From: JAOPZW01 sp963851295
Lineage (GTDB): Bacteria; Actinomycetota; Thermoleophilia; Solirubrobacterales; Solirubrobacteraceae
Reading direction: 5' to 3'
Length of the DNA: 64,000 bases
NCBI GenBank assembly: GCA_963851295.1
Contig: CAWKOS010000013.1
Location: 86,270-150,269 of the forward strand
Shown in pieces: positions 31,650 through 42,879 of this stretch. The position numbers were made by a program, and so were the translations under genes. Every line of letters starts with the position of its first letter. Position 1 is the stretch's first letter. The notes below the pieces were generated by a model. The model had not been told where the DNA came from and did no database searches. It saw nothing but the letters and a program-made list of their open reading frames with translations.

Positions 31650-33275
31650 TCACTGCGTCTGCTCGACGACGTCGTCGGGGGTGAGCTGCAGCTCGCCGCC
31701 GTCGCCGGCCGCGCGGATCCGCGCCCGCGCGGACGCCGGCGGGTCGGGCGGGCGGCGCGTGTGCCAGTCGGTCATCGCCTGGTAGGCGCCGACCACGGCG
31801 AGCAGGCGATCCTCGGCGTACGGCGCGGCGCCGAGGATGGCGCCGACCGGGACCGCGGCTCCGGCCGCCTGGCCCTGGTCGGTGGCGAAGCCGACGGGGA
31901 ACGCGATCTCCGGCAGCCCGATGATGTCGAAGGGCTGGTTGGAGGACTGGGTCACCACGTCGCACTTGGTGAAGATCTGCTCGAGCGAGCGCTTGAGCAG
32001 CAGGTACTTCATCCGCTGACCCTTGAGGAAGGTGTCGCCGGTCAGGAACAGGCCCTGCACCCAGCTGCTCAGCGAGACGCCGAACTGGCGCACGTCGGTG
32101 CGCAGCGTGTCCAGGAAGGGCTCGGAGCGCTCGGGCAGGCGGACGTTGTTGAACTGACCGCCCACGAGCTCGGCCCAGTCGTCGGGGAACGGGATCTGCA
32201 CGACCTTGACGCCGGCTGCCTGGATCTGGTCCAGGAAGGCCTGGCGCAGGGCCTTGGCCTGCGTGCTGCCCCCGGTCAGGAAGTCGGGCAGCATGCCCAG
32301 CGTGGTCTTATAGCGCACGCGTGGCCTGCCCTTGTAGCCGCTCGGCGTCGCCGCCTTGACGTAGTCGCCCGGCGCGGGCAGCCCGTGCGTGCGCGGGTCG
32401 AGCGGGTCGGCGCCGGCCAGCGCCGAGAGCATGATCGCCGCGTCGAGCGCGTCGCGGGCCAGCGGCCCGCAGTGGTCGCGCGTGTAGGTCAGCGGGATCA
32501 CCCCGTACAGCGACGTCCGGCCCATCGTCGGCTTGAGGCCGGTCAGGCCCTGCTGGAGCGAGGGGTTGACGATCGAGCCGCCGGTCTGCGTGCCGATCGA
32601 CGACACGGCCTGCCGGCTGGCCACCGAGCATGCGGGCCCGGTGGACGAGCCGCCCGGGTCGTAGGCGGCGTTGCCCGGCGTCCACGCGTTGCGCGTCGTG
32701 ACCACGCCCGACGGCGTGGTCGCCCGTGTCGTCGCCAGCGGGCCCATCTGGCCCTTGCCCAGGACGATCCCGCCCGCGCCGACCAGGCGCGCGACGCACG
32801 TCGCGTCGAAGGCGGGCACGAAGCCCTGGTAGATCAGCGAGTTCGCCGTCGTCGTGATCCCGCGCGTGTAGTAGTTGTCCTTGATGCACAGCGGGATGCC
32901 GTAGAGGGCGCTCCGCGGCCGCTTGAAGCGCAGCTTCTTGGCGGCGGCGAGGGCCTCGTCGCCGACGAAGGCGTTGAAGGCCTGAAGGACGCCGTCGACG
33001 GCGGCGTGGCGGTCGATGTGCGCCTGCACGAGGTCGACGATCGACAGCTTGTGGCGCGCGATCAGCGTCGCCGCCTCGGCGATCGTCGCCTCGGCAGGGT
33101 CGGCGATCGCCTCGGGGCGGACCTCGACCGTCACGAACGGGCCGGGCGACGACCGGAAGTGGGCGGGCGCCGCGGAGGGCAGGAGCGCCGTGCCGGTGGA
33201 CACCGCCGCCGACATCGCGGCCGTGCGCGCGAGGAACTGACGGCGGTCGTAGCCGTCGCTCGGCGCGCCGGTCAT
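31650..33275 (-). CDS. Tat-exported amidase-signature-family protein
   Basis: The 541-residue protein has a twin-arginine signal (YDRRQFLARTAAMSAAV) with a cleavage region near residue 40 (PSAAPAHF). The amidase-signature triad positions are present: the Lys in PLCIKDN, the cis-Ser region GGSSTGPACSV, and the nucleophile Ser in GTQTGGSIVNPS. The C-terminal region is longer than in small amidases and includes LPEIAFPVGF. It should hydrolyse an amide bond outside the cytoplasm; the substrate is unknown. Its ATG overlaps the stop of the small gene at 33272-33562. Confidence 0.9.
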   Translation of the reverse strand: MTGAPSDGYDRRQFLARTAAMSAAVSTGTALLPSAAPAHFRSSPGPFVTVEVRPEAIADPAEATIAEAATLIARHKLSIVDLVQAHIDRHAAVDGVLQAFNAFVGDEALAAAKKLRFKRPRSALYGIPLCIKDNYYTRGITTTANSLIYQGFVPAFDATCVARLVGAGGIVLGKGQMGPLATTRATTPSGVVTTRNAWTPGNAAYDPGGSSTGPACSVASRQAVSSIGTQTGGSIVNPSLQQGLTGLKPTMGRTSLYGVIPLTYTRDHCGPLARDALDAAIMLSALAGADPLDPRTHGLPAPGDYVKAATPSGYKGRPRVRYKTTLGMLPDFLTGGSTQAKALRQAFLDQIQAAGVKVVQIPFPDDWAELVGGQFNNVRLPERSEPFLDTLRTDVRQFGVSLSSWVQGLFLTGDTFLKGQRMKYLLLKRSLEQIFTKCDVVTQSSNQPFDIIGLPEIAFPVGFATDQGQAAGAAVPVGAILGAAPYAEDRLLAVVGAYQAMTDWHTRRPPDPPASARARIRAAGDGGELQLTPDDVVEQTQ

Positions 33276-33562
33276 CGCGTCCACGCCGAGAACGGCGACG
33301 GGTAGAGGACCGGGGGGTTCTCCTGCACGTTCTGCTTGTAGCCGGCGTCGACCTTGTAGCCGGCGATGAAGGTCACCGAGCCGGTGATGAGCGAGACGCA
33401 GCTCGAGATCAGCGCGAACTGGGTCGGCTGGCCGGTCACGGGATCGGAGCTCGGCAGGCCCGGGCCGCCGGGCGGGAGCACCGAGATGTCGATGCCGTAT
33501 TGGCGCAGCTGGGTCGCGACGAGCGCCCGCAGCTCGTCGTTCGTCGGTGGGGTGGGCGTCAT
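33272..33562 (-). CDS. Small hypothetical protein upstream of the exported amidase
   Basis: The 96-residue protein from ATG 33562 has a polar N-terminus (TPTPPTNDELRALVATQLRQYGIDISVLPP) and a more hydrophobic middle (FALISSCVSLITGSVTFIAGYKV). It shows no known domain. Its stop overlaps the start of the amidase (ATGA), so the two are co-translated. It may be a partner or assembly factor for the amidase. Confidence 0.6.
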   Translation of the reverse strand: MTPTPPTNDELRALVATQLRQYGIDISVLPPGGPGLPSSDPVTGQPTQFALISSCVSLITGSVTFIAGYKVDAGYKQNVQENPPVLYPSPFSAWTR

Positions 33563-33636
33563 GCGTCCGACTCTCTCCGAGCCGCACGCGCCGTCGCTCT
33601 GACACCCGGTCGGAAGCGCGTTCGACCGTCGGTCGA

Positions 33637-35992
<2,356 letters not shown>

Positions 35993-36000
35993 GGCGCGGC

Positions 36001-36417
36001 TCAGCCCGCCTGCTGGATGCGGATCAGGTTGCCCGCGGGATCGCGGAAGGCGCAGTCGCGCACGCCGTAGGGCTGGTCGGTCGGCTCCTGGACGACCTCG
36101 GCGTCGCTGGCCTGCAGGCGCTCGAAGGTGCCGTCGAGGTCGGCGGTGGCCAGGTTGATGCTCGCGAAGCTGCCCTTGGCCATCATCTCGGCGATGGTGC
36201 GGCGCTCGTCGTCGGTGATGCCCGGGGTCGCTTCCGGCGGATAGAGGACGATCGAGGTGCTCGGCTGGTCGGCAGGGCCGACGGTGATCCAGTGCATCCC
36301 GCCGTACTCGACGTCGTTGCGGACGTCGAAGCCGAGGGCGTCGCGATAGAAGGCCAGCGACGCGGCCGGGTCGTCGTGCGGGAGGAAGCTCGCGTGAATC
36401 GTGATGTCCATGGCCAT
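36001..36417 (-). CDS. VOC-family (glyoxalase-fold) protein
   Basis: The 138-residue protein starts at ATG 36417, on the stop codon of the AraC-type regulator gene (TGATG). It has the betaalphabetabetabeta pattern of the VOC superfamily: LPHDDPAASLAFYRDALGFDVRNDVEYGGMHWITVG, then VQEPTDQPYGVRDCAFRDPAGNLIRI. The C-terminal Asp/Asn pattern (FRDPAGN) is the usual metal-site end. It resembles the actinobacterial VOC proteins encoded beside AraC-type regulators. The function is probably resistance or metabolite modification. Confidence 0.88.
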   Translation of the reverse strand: MAMDITIHASFLPHDDPAASLAFYRDALGFDVRNDVEYGGMHWITVGPADQPSTSIVLYPPEATPGITDDERRTIAEMMAKGSFASINLATADLDGTFERLQASDAEVVQEPTDQPYGVRDCAFRDPAGNLIRIQQAG

Positions 36418-36842
36418 CACGTTAGATGCGCCCGGCGCAGCGGCGCTTCTCGATTCCTGATCGGTTTGGTCACCTGCTTGGCCACGCAGGGCGCCATCCC
36501 CGCCATCGCCCGCGCGTCCTGGCTGCGGTAGGCGCCGGGCGGCACGCCGACCAGCTCGGTGAAGCGGGTGCTGAAGGTGCCCAGCGACGAGCAGCCGACC
36601 TCCAGGCAGACCTCGGTGACGCTGAGGTCGCCGCGGCGCAGCAGCGCCATGGCGCGCTCGACGCGCCGCGTCATCAGGTAGCTGTAGGGCGACTCGCCGT
36701 AGGCGAGGCGGAACTGGCGGCTGAAGTGCCCCGCCGACATGTGCGCGTCGCGGGCGAGCGCCTCGACGTCCAGCGGCTGTGCGTACTCCCGGTCGATCCG
36801 GTCGCGGACGCGGCGCAGCCGCTTGAGGTCGTCCAGGTCCAC
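36417..36842 (-). CDS. AraC-family transcriptional regulator (DNA-binding domain only)
   Basis: The 141-residue protein, from GTG 36842, has the two AraC helix-turn-helix motifs: DVEALARDAHMSAGHFSRQFRLAYGESPYSYLMTRRVERAM and VTEVCLEVGCSSLGTFSTRFTELVGVPPGAYR. There is no N-terminal effector domain. It probably controls itself and the VOC gene, with which it overlaps by one base. Confidence 0.92.
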   Translation of the reverse strand: MDLDDLKRLRRVRDRIDREYAQPLDVEALARDAHMSAGHFSRQFRLAYGESPYSYLMTRRVERAMALLRRGDLSVTEVCLEVGCSSLGTFSTRFTELVGVPPGAYRSQDARAMAGMAPCVAKQVTKPIRNREAPLRRAHLT

Positions 36843-36846
36843 GCGC

Positions 36847-38941
36847 TCAGCCGGCGGCGTAGATGCGCTCGACGTAGTCGCGCACCATGCGCGTCGCCGA
36901 GAAGCGCGGCCCGTTGGTGCGCAGCGAGGCCCGCACCCGCGCCAGCCACGCGCGGGGCAGGCCGTCCGCGTCGCGGTCGTAGAAGGCCGGGACGACCTCC
37001 TCGTGCAGCAGGCGCAGCAGCTCGGCGGCGTCGCGGGAGTCCTGGGCGGCGTGGTCGTCGTCGACCTCGCCCGACAGCGCCCATCCGTTCTCGCCGTCGT
37101 AGGCCTCGGCCCACCAGCCGTCGAGGACGCTGAGCTGCAGCCCGCCGTTGACGGCCGACTTCATCCCGCTCGTCCCGCTGGCCTCCAGCGGCGGGCGCGG
37201 GAGGTTGACCCAGACGTCGCAGCCCTGGACGAGGCGGGCGCCGACCGACAGGTCGTAGTCGTCGAGGTAGGCGACGCGGTGGCCGATCTCGGGGATCTCC
37301 TTGGCCGAGAAGAGCGCCTGCAGGCTGCGCTTGCCGTCGTCGTCGCGCGGGTGCGCCTTGCCCGCGAGCAGGATCTGGATCGAGCGCTCGCCCGAGAGCA
37401 GGTCGACGATCCCCGCCGCGCTCTCGAGCAGCACGTGCAGGCGCTTGTAGGTCGCCAGGCGCCGGGCGAAGCCGATGGTCAGCACGTCGGGGTCGAAGTC
37501 GGGCGCCTCGACGTAGGCGCGCGGCTCGTCGCGGCTGAGGCGGTCGACCATGCTGCGCTGCCCGGCCCACGCCGCCAGGGCGGCGCGCTGCTCGCGGCGC
37601 ACCCGCCACAGCTCGGCGTCGTCGGCCCGGTCCAGGGCCTCCCAGGTGGCCTCGTCGGCGGCGCGGTCCATCCAGCCCTCGCCGAGCGAGCGGTCCAGCA
37701 GCGAGCGCATCGGGTCGCCCAGCCACGTGGGGAGATGGACGCCGTTGGTCACGTAGCCGATGGGCACGTCGTCGACCGGGCGGTCGGGCCACATCTCCGC
37801 ACCACATCGCGCGGGCGACCTCGCCGTGGCGGCGCGAGACGCCGTTGGCGCTGCGGCTCGTGCGCAGCGCGAACTGCGTGACGCCGAAGGGCTCGCCGTC
37901 GTCGTGCGGGTGGGTGCGGCCGAGGTCGATGAGCGCGCCGAGGTCGAAGCCGTCGTCGCCGGCCAGCGCCTGCAGGGCCCCCGTGACGAGCTCGGGCTCG
38001 TAGGTGTCGTTGCCCGCCGGCACCGGCGTGTGGGTGGTGAAGACCGTCCGCGCGCGGGCGGCGTCGGGCGTGTCGTCGAGCGACGCGAAGGCGGCGTGGC
38101 CCTCGTTGAGGTGCACGACGGCGGGCTCGATCCCCATCGCGCGCAGCGCGCGCATGCCGCCGACGCCGAGCAGGAGGTACTGCGCCAGGCGCAGGTCGCG
38201 CGTGCCGGTGTACAGCCGCGAGCTGATCCAGCGCGCGACGGCGCCGTTCTCGGGGCGGTCGGCATCGAGGAGGAAGAGCGGCACGCGCCCGACGTCGGCG
38301 CGCCAGACCTGGGCGACGACCTGCTCGGCGCCGACCGGGACGGTGACCGTCAGTGGCTGCCCGTCGTCGCCGGTCACGAGCGCCATCGGCTGGCGCTCGG
38401 GATCGGTCGGCACCCACGACTCGTGCTGCCAGCCGGAGGCGTCGATGCGCTGGCGGAAGTAGCCCTGGCGGTAGAGCAGCCCCACGGCGACGACCGGCAG
38501 CGCGCGGTCGGAGGCCTCCTTGAGGATGTCGCCGGCCAGCGCGCCGAGGCCGCCGGAGTAGATCGGCAGCGAGGCGTGGATCCCGTACTCGGCGCAGAAG
38601 AAGCTCACCGGGCGCTCGGCGCTCGCGGGCCCGGCGTCGCGCGTGGGGCGCGCGAGGTCGGCGCGGATGCTCTCCTCGAGCGCCTGGCCGCGCGCGACGA
38701 GCTCGGCGTCGTCGGCCGCGCGCGCCAGCGCCTGCACCGGCGCCTCGGTCAGCAGCCGGATCGGGTTCTCGCCGCACAGCTCCCAGCGCTGCGCGTCGAT
38801 GCCCCGGAAGGCGTCGGCGCCGCCGGGCGTCCACGACCAGCGCAGGTTGTACGCGGAGCGGGCGAACGGGAGCAGCGGCGCCGGCACGCGGGAGGCGAGC
38901 GCCTCCGCGGCGCGGTCGATGTCGGCACGGCCGGGCGACAC
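36847..38941 (-). pseudogene. Alpha-glucan phosphorylase with one apparent frameshift
   Basis: The gene starts at GTG 38941. The first part has the phosphorylase N-terminus (YNLRWSWTPGGADAF, FFCAEYGIHASLPIYSGGLGALAGDILKEASD, GWQHESWVPTDPE) and runs to GEVARAMW (about 37800). There, one extra base shifts the frame. The reading then continues as AEMWPDRPVDDVPIGYVTNGVHLPTWLG and ends at 36847. The PLP lysine lies in the EASGTSGMKSAVNGG motif. The combined length of about 700 residues fits the shorter bacterial GlgP/MalP class. It releases glucose-1-phosphate from alpha-glucans. The disruption is a pseudogene or a sequence error. Confidence 0.88.
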
Positions 38942-39021
38942 GGGCGCGGAATGATGGCATCACGCGGCCGGCGAGGGCCTGCCGCCGCGGCCGGCCGCCG
39001 GGCGGCGGCGTCGTCGGGCGG

Positions 39022-39303
39022 CTAGGCGGCGTGGTCGTCGAGCGACGGCAGCGCAACGAGGCCGTCCTCGTGCGGCGTGCCGCGCGTCTCGCCGTCGAAG
39101 CCGAGCTTGGTCAGGCGGGCGATCTCGCGCTCGCCCTCGATCCGCGCGGGGTGATCCTCGGGCAGCCCGGCGATGAGCCGCGCGATGCGCCCGCGGATCT
39201 GCAACGCGAAGTGCGGCGTCGAGGCGCCCATGAGCTGGCGGACGTCCTCGACCGTGACCTCGTGGCCGGGGGCCCTGCGGATGGGGTTCTCGGCTTCGCT
39301 CAC
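39022..39303 (-). CDS. Small hypothetical protein coupled to a cell-wall-binding lipoprotein
   Basis: The 93-residue protein starts at GTG 39303, overlapping the lipoprotein stop by four bases (GTGA). It is charged and helical (HEVTVEDVRQLMGASTPHFALQIRGRIARLIAGLPEDHPARIEGEREIARL), without signal peptide or known domain. The co-translation suggests a linked function, but none can be assigned. Confidence 0.65.
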   Translation of the reverse strand: MSEAENPIRRAPGHEVTVEDVRQLMGASTPHFALQIRGRIARLIAGLPEDHPARIEGEREIARLTKLGFDGETRGTPHEDGLVALPSLDDHAA

Positions 39304-40502
39304 GGGCTGCTCTGCGACTGGTTCTGGGCCTTGCGGATCTCGAGGAGGGAGTCGATGCGGCCCTGCGTGGGCACCGAGATCGCGCGGTCGTCCCCGATGA
39401 TCCAGCCGTGATTGTAGACGCCGCGCACGGGGTCCCTCGTGTAGCCCGGCTGGATGTCGAGCAGGTACTGGCCGACCGCGCCGTCGAGCCCGACGGCGCT
39501 CGAGAGCAGCAGCAGCGGGCCGTACGAGCCGCTCACCGAGAGCGGCGCCGCGGCGGCGGCGTCGAGCGGGCGGTCGCTGCGCGCGAAGACCAGGCCGTGG
39601 CCGGGATCGACGACGCCCCAGCCGAAGGTGGGGTCGGTGTAGCGCGCGAAGGCGATGGCGTTGTCGAGCGGGTTGGCGGCCCCGAGGCGCTTGACCGTCC
39701 CGAGCTTCTTGAGGTCGCTGACCACCTTGGAGCTCACGGTCGACGGCGGCCCGAGGACGTAGATGCGCGGCTGGTCGTGGGCGAGCAGCGCCGCCTTGGT
39801 CTCCGCGGGGACCTCGTCGCGGTGCACGAAGAGGACCGGGTCGCCGGCCTTCGCGGCCCATGCGGCCGCGGGCATGGCGAAGGCGGGCGCGTCGGCCGAG
39901 ACGACGAGGACGCGCTCGCTGCTCGTGCCGCGCGCGGCGGTCTGGAAGGCGTCGAGCGCGCGCGCCAGCGCGAACGGGTCGCGCCCGGCGATGTCGGTGG
40001 TGCGCAGCCCGGCCGGGCGCGCGACGTTGCCGACGCGCACGACCTGCGCCCCGCCGGCGGCCTTGGCGCCGGTGGGCTGCAGCGCCGCGAGCGCGTCGCG
40101 CGTGGCGTCGGGGAGCTCGGTCCCGTTGGAGAGCAGGATCGCCGCGCGCACCGGCGTCGACGCCAGCACCGAGCCCGCGATCCCGGCGCGCCAGTCGTGG
40201 GCGTCGATGAGCGCGACCGCGGCGGGCCGGTTGTCGGCGCCGGTGGCGGGGAAGACCGCGCGGGCCACGCCCGCGGCGTTGGCGATCGAGTCGGCGCCGC
40301 CGATGCGCGTCGTGTTCTTGGTCGCGAAGGCCGGGAAGCCGAGGTCTCCCGCGGCCTCGTCCTGCGTGCCCTTGACGCCGAGGCGGGGCGGCTCGGCGGT
40401 GGTGGTCGTCTTGCTCCCGCCCTTGGCGCGCTCGTTGCGCGCGCACGCGGTGGCCGCGAGGGCGAGCAGCAGGCACAGCGCGGCGAAGGCGGGGCGACGC
40501 AT
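39300..40502 (-). CDS. Lipoprotein with cell-wall-binding repeat 2-like domains
   Basis: The 400-residue protein has a lipobox (LAATAC, Cys20) after a short signal peptide. Two or more repeats of the cell-wall-binding-repeat-2 family are visible: RIGGADSIANAAGVARAVFP, then RIYVLGPPSTVSSKVVSDLKKLGTVKRLGAANPLDNAIAFARY. A Thr-rich linker (GGSKTTTTAE) follows the lipid anchor. In this family the repeats bind wall polymers and occur in threes; a partial first or third copy may be degenerate here. It is divergent from the NlpC/P60 gene and its riboswitch. Confidence 0.85.
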   Translation of the reverse strand: MRRPAFAALCLLLALAATACARNERAKGGSKTTTTAEPPRLGVKGTQDEAAGDLGFPAFATKNTTRIGGADSIANAAGVARAVFPATGADNRPAAVALIDAHDWRAGIAGSVLASTPVRAAILLSNGTELPDATRDALAALQPTGAKAAGGAQVVRVGNVARPAGLRTTDIAGRDPFALARALDAFQTAARGTSSERVLVVSADAPAFAMPAAAWAAKAGDPVLFVHRDEVPAETKAALLAHDQPRIYVLGPPSTVSSKVVSDLKKLGTVKRLGAANPLDNAIAFARYTDPTFGWGVVDPGHGLVFARSDRPLDAAAAAPLSVSGSYGPLLLLSSAVGLDGAVGQYLLDIQPGYTRDPVRGVYNHGWIIGDDRAISVPTQGRIDSLLEIRKAQNQSQSSP

Positions 40503-40552
40503 CGGCGCCCAACGGTACGAGAGGCGGGCGACGGCTGCGCGGGTCGCCGACT

Positions 40553-40582
40553 TTGCATAACTTCCGCTCGTTCGGGTAGGTT
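40553..40582 (+). promoter_or_regulatory. Promoter candidate for the riboswitch-NlpC/P60 unit
   Basis: TTGCAT (40553-40558) and TAGGTT (40577-40582) are separated by 18 bp and resemble -35 and -10 elements. Transcription would start near 40589, at the beginning of the riboswitch fold. Confidence 0.5.
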
Positions 40583-40585
40583 CCC

Positions 40586-40720
40586 GCCGATCAACGCCGA
40601 ATCCCCGGTTGTGGAGCCGGGGAGCGGGGGACCCAAATGTTGGGGCGAGTCTCACGGTGAGGGCCGTGGGAGGCGCAGGCTCTTTCAGCGCCAGCCCGTC
40701 AGCTAACCCCGCAGGCCGAC
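40586..40720 (+). ncRNA. ydaO/yuaA-type c-di-AMP riboswitch
   Basis: The conserved blocks of the ydaO class are all present and in order: CGCCGAATCCCC, then GAGCGGGGGACCCAAA, then GGGGCGAGTC, then AGCCCGTCAGCTAACCCCGCAGGC. It sits directly upstream of the secreted NlpC/P60 hydrolase, which is the usual actinobacterial target of this class. Cyclic di-AMP binding typically lowers expression of such wall-hydrolase genes. A second copy is at 56037-56166 and shares these blocks. Confidence 0.93.
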
Positions 40721-40735
40721 GAAAGAGGTTCGCGC

Positions 40736-41353
40736 GTGCGGGGCAAGGCCCTGTGGATGAGCATGGTGCTGCTGGCCTTCTCGGCCGCGGCCGCCGGGCC
40801 CGCTGCCGCCCAAGAGCCGGCCCCTGCTCCCGCGACGCCCGTGCCCGCTGCGACCCCGGCGCCCGTCCCGGCACCCGGCGCCACGACCGGCGGCGCCGCC
40901 TACGGCGTCGTCTTCCAGCCCACGGTCCCCGGCCTCGTCGCGCAGATCGTCAACGGCGTCGCCTACGCGCCCGACCAGGCGCCAGACCAGGTCAAGCAGG
41001 CCATCTGGGCCGCCAACGAGATCGTCGGGCTGCCCTACCGGCTCGGCGGCGGTCACAAGCTCGGCTTCACTGACCACGCCTACGACTGCTCGGGCACCGT
41101 CTCCTTCGCCCTCCACGGCGGGAACCTGCTCGCGCGACCGCGCGACTCATCGTCGTTCATGCGCTTCGGCGCCTCGGGCAAGGGCCAGTGGATCACCGTC
41201 TACACGAACCCCGGCCACGCCTTCGCCGTGATCGCCGGGCTGCGCCTGGACACGAGCGCCGCCGGCGACCCGAGCGGCCTGTCGGGCCCGCGCTGGCGCC
41301 CGAACCTGCGCTCGACGCGCGGGTACAGGGCCCGCCACCCGGTCGGGCTGTAG
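40736..41353 (+). CDS. Secreted NlpC/P60-fold peptidoglycan hydrolase
   Basis: The 205-residue protein starts at GTG 40736 with AAAGAGG upstream, and has a signal peptide (cleavage near AAAQEPA, residue 25). A Pro/Ala-rich linker (residues 27-50) is followed by the catalytic region. The catalytic Cys is Cys118 in YDCSGTVSFAL, and the His is His161 in NPGHAFAVIAG. A substrate-groove segment reads IVGLPYRLGGGH. It cleaves peptide stems of the cell wall. It is controlled by the upstream c-di-AMP riboswitch. Confidence 0.9.
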   Translation: MRGKALWMSMVLLAFSAAAAGPAAAQEPAPAPATPVPAATPAPVPAPGATTGGAAYGVVFQPTVPGLVAQIVNGVAYAPDQAPDQVKQAIWAANEIVGLPYRLGGGHKLGFTDHAYDCSGTVSFALHGGNLLARPRDSSSFMRFGASGKGQWITVYTNPGHAFAVIAGLRLDTSAAGDPSGLSGPRWRPNLRSTRGYRARHPVGL

Positions 41354-41366
41354 CGTCCGGCGCGCG

Positions 41367-41918
41367 TTGAGCGCGCTGTGGATCTTCCTGCCCGTCCTCG
41401 GGGCGCCCGTGCTCCACGCGCCCGTCCTGCGCTGGGACCTGCTGCCCGCGCTGAAGCGACCGCTCGACGGCGGGCGGACGCTCGGCGGCCGGCGGCTGCT
41501 GGGCGACAACAAGACCTGGCGCGGCGCGCTGTGCATGACGGCGGGCGTCGTCCTCGCCACGGCGGCGCTGTGGCGGTGGGACTGGTGGGTGGACCAGCTC
41601 CCGGGCGCGGTGCGCGCCTCGTCGCCGTGGCTCGTCGGGCTGCTCATCGGCCTGGGCACCGTCCTCGGCGAGCTGCCCAACTCGTTCCTCAAGCGCCGCC
41701 TCGGGATCGCCCCGGGGACGCGCCGTCGCTCCGCCGCCGGCGCCGCGCTGGCGCTGCTCGACCAGGGCGATCTCGTGCTCGGCATCTGGGTCTGCCTGGC
41801 GCCCGTGTGGGTCATGCCGCTGTGGCTCGTGGCGGTCGCCTTCGCGGCGGTGGCCGCGATCCACGCCGTGCTCAACGTCGTCGGCTACGCGATCGGGGCG
41901 CGGACGGCGCCGGTATAG
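41367..41918 (+). CDS. CDP-archaeol synthase-like (CarS/DUF46) membrane protein
   Basis: The 183-residue integral membrane protein starts at TTG 41367. It has the GDNKTWRGALCM motif, and later GELPNSFLKRRLGI and LDQGDLVLGIW, all of which match the DUF46/CarS family. The archaeal enzymes transfer CMP from CTP to unsaturated archaetidic acid, and bacterial members may act on other phospholipid precursors. It lies 13 bases after the hydrolase gene and 10 bases before the binding-protein gene, so it is part of a plus-strand run. Confidence 0.82.
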   Translation: MSALWIFLPVLGAPVLHAPVLRWDLLPALKRPLDGGRTLGGRRLLGDNKTWRGALCMTAGVVLATAALWRWDWWVDQLPGAVRASSPWLVGLLIGLGTVLGELPNSFLKRRLGIAPGTRRRSAAGAALALLDQGDLVLGIWVCLAPVWVMPLWLVAVAFAAVAAIHAVLNVVGYAIGARTAPV

Positions 41919-41928
41919 ATTGGCCGCC

Positions 41929-42870
41929 GTGCCACGCGTCCACGCGAGCCTGCCGCTCACCGGTCCGACGGCGGCCGCCGGGCGCGACGTGCTGCGCGGC
42001 GCGCAGCTCGCGCTCGAGACCGCCGGCGCGGGGGTCGAGCTCGTTGCGCACGACGGCGCCCTCGGCCCGCAGCGCGACGCGAGCGCCGCGGTGGAGATCG
42101 CCAAGGCCGCGGCGGACGACGCCGACGCGCTCGCCTACCTGGGCGACTTCCACTCCTCGCAGGTGCAGGCGACGGCGCCGATCCTGGGGGAGGCGGGCCT
42201 GCTGCAGGTCGCGCCCGTGGCGACGTACGCGGGGCTGGGCGGCGACACGCTCGTGCGGATCACGCCGCACGACGGGGTCGGCGCGCGTGCGGCCGCCGAG
42301 TGGCTGGCGGGCGCCGGCGTCGAGCGCCTGCTCGTCGTCCACGACTACGGCGACGAGTACGGCGAGCCGGTCGGCGCCATGACCGCCGACGCGGCCCGCG
42401 CGCGCGGCCTGGAGGTCCGCTCGCGGCTGGTGTGGGACCACGACGAGCGCCCGGCGGACGACCTCGGCGACGCCCAGGCCGTCGCGTACGTCGGCGTCGC
42501 CGGGTCGGGCGCGGTGGCGCTGTGGCACGAGCTGCACGCCGTCGGCCCGGGCCTGTGGCTCGTGGGCAGCGACGGAGTCGCCGCGGCGTGGCTCGCGCGC
42601 GAGCTGTCGCCGCAGGCCGCGGCGCGCACCCGCTTCTTCGTCGCCGCCCGCGCCCCGATGGCCTTCTACGGCTACGAGGCGATGGCCCTGATCCTCGACG
42701 CGATCGCCGCCGGCGCCGGCGAGCGCGCGGCGACGGCGCGCGCGGCGCGCGCCACCCGCGACCGCGACTCGGTCATCGGCCGCTACTCGGTCGACGCCGA
42801 CGGCCACACGACGTCGACCGCCTACGGCCGGCTCGCCGTGGTCGACGGCGCGCTCGTCTGGGATCTCTAG
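41929..42870 (+). CDS. Leaderless type-1 periplasmic-binding-fold protein
   Basis: The protein has 313 residues from GTG 41929; TTG 41920 would add three. It has the LivJ-type fold: ASLPLTGPTAAAGRDVLRGAQLAL, AYLGDFHSSQVQATAPILGEAGL, ERLLVVHDYGDEYGEPVGAM and AFYGYEAMALILDAI. No signal peptide or lipobox is present, so it should stay in the cytoplasm. It is followed nine bases later by a TPR/SLOG-like/cyclase gene. The pairing suggests a ligand-sensing role in cyclic-nucleotide signalling rather than ABC transport, because no permease or ATPase gene is nearby. Confidence 0.82.
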   Translation: MPRVHASLPLTGPTAAAGRDVLRGAQLALETAGAGVELVAHDGALGPQRDASAAVEIAKAAADDADALAYLGDFHSSQVQATAPILGEAGLLQVAPVATYAGLGGDTLVRITPHDGVGARAAAEWLAGAGVERLLVVHDYGDEYGEPVGAMTADAARARGLEVRSRLVWDHDERPADDLGDAQAVAYVGVAGSGAVALWHELHAVGPGLWLVGSDGVAAAWLARELSPQAAARTRFFVAARAPMAFYGYEAMALILDAIAAGAGERAATARAARATRDRDSVIGRYSVDADGHTTSTAYGRLAVVDGALVWDL

Positions 42871-42879
42871 AGTCCTCGC

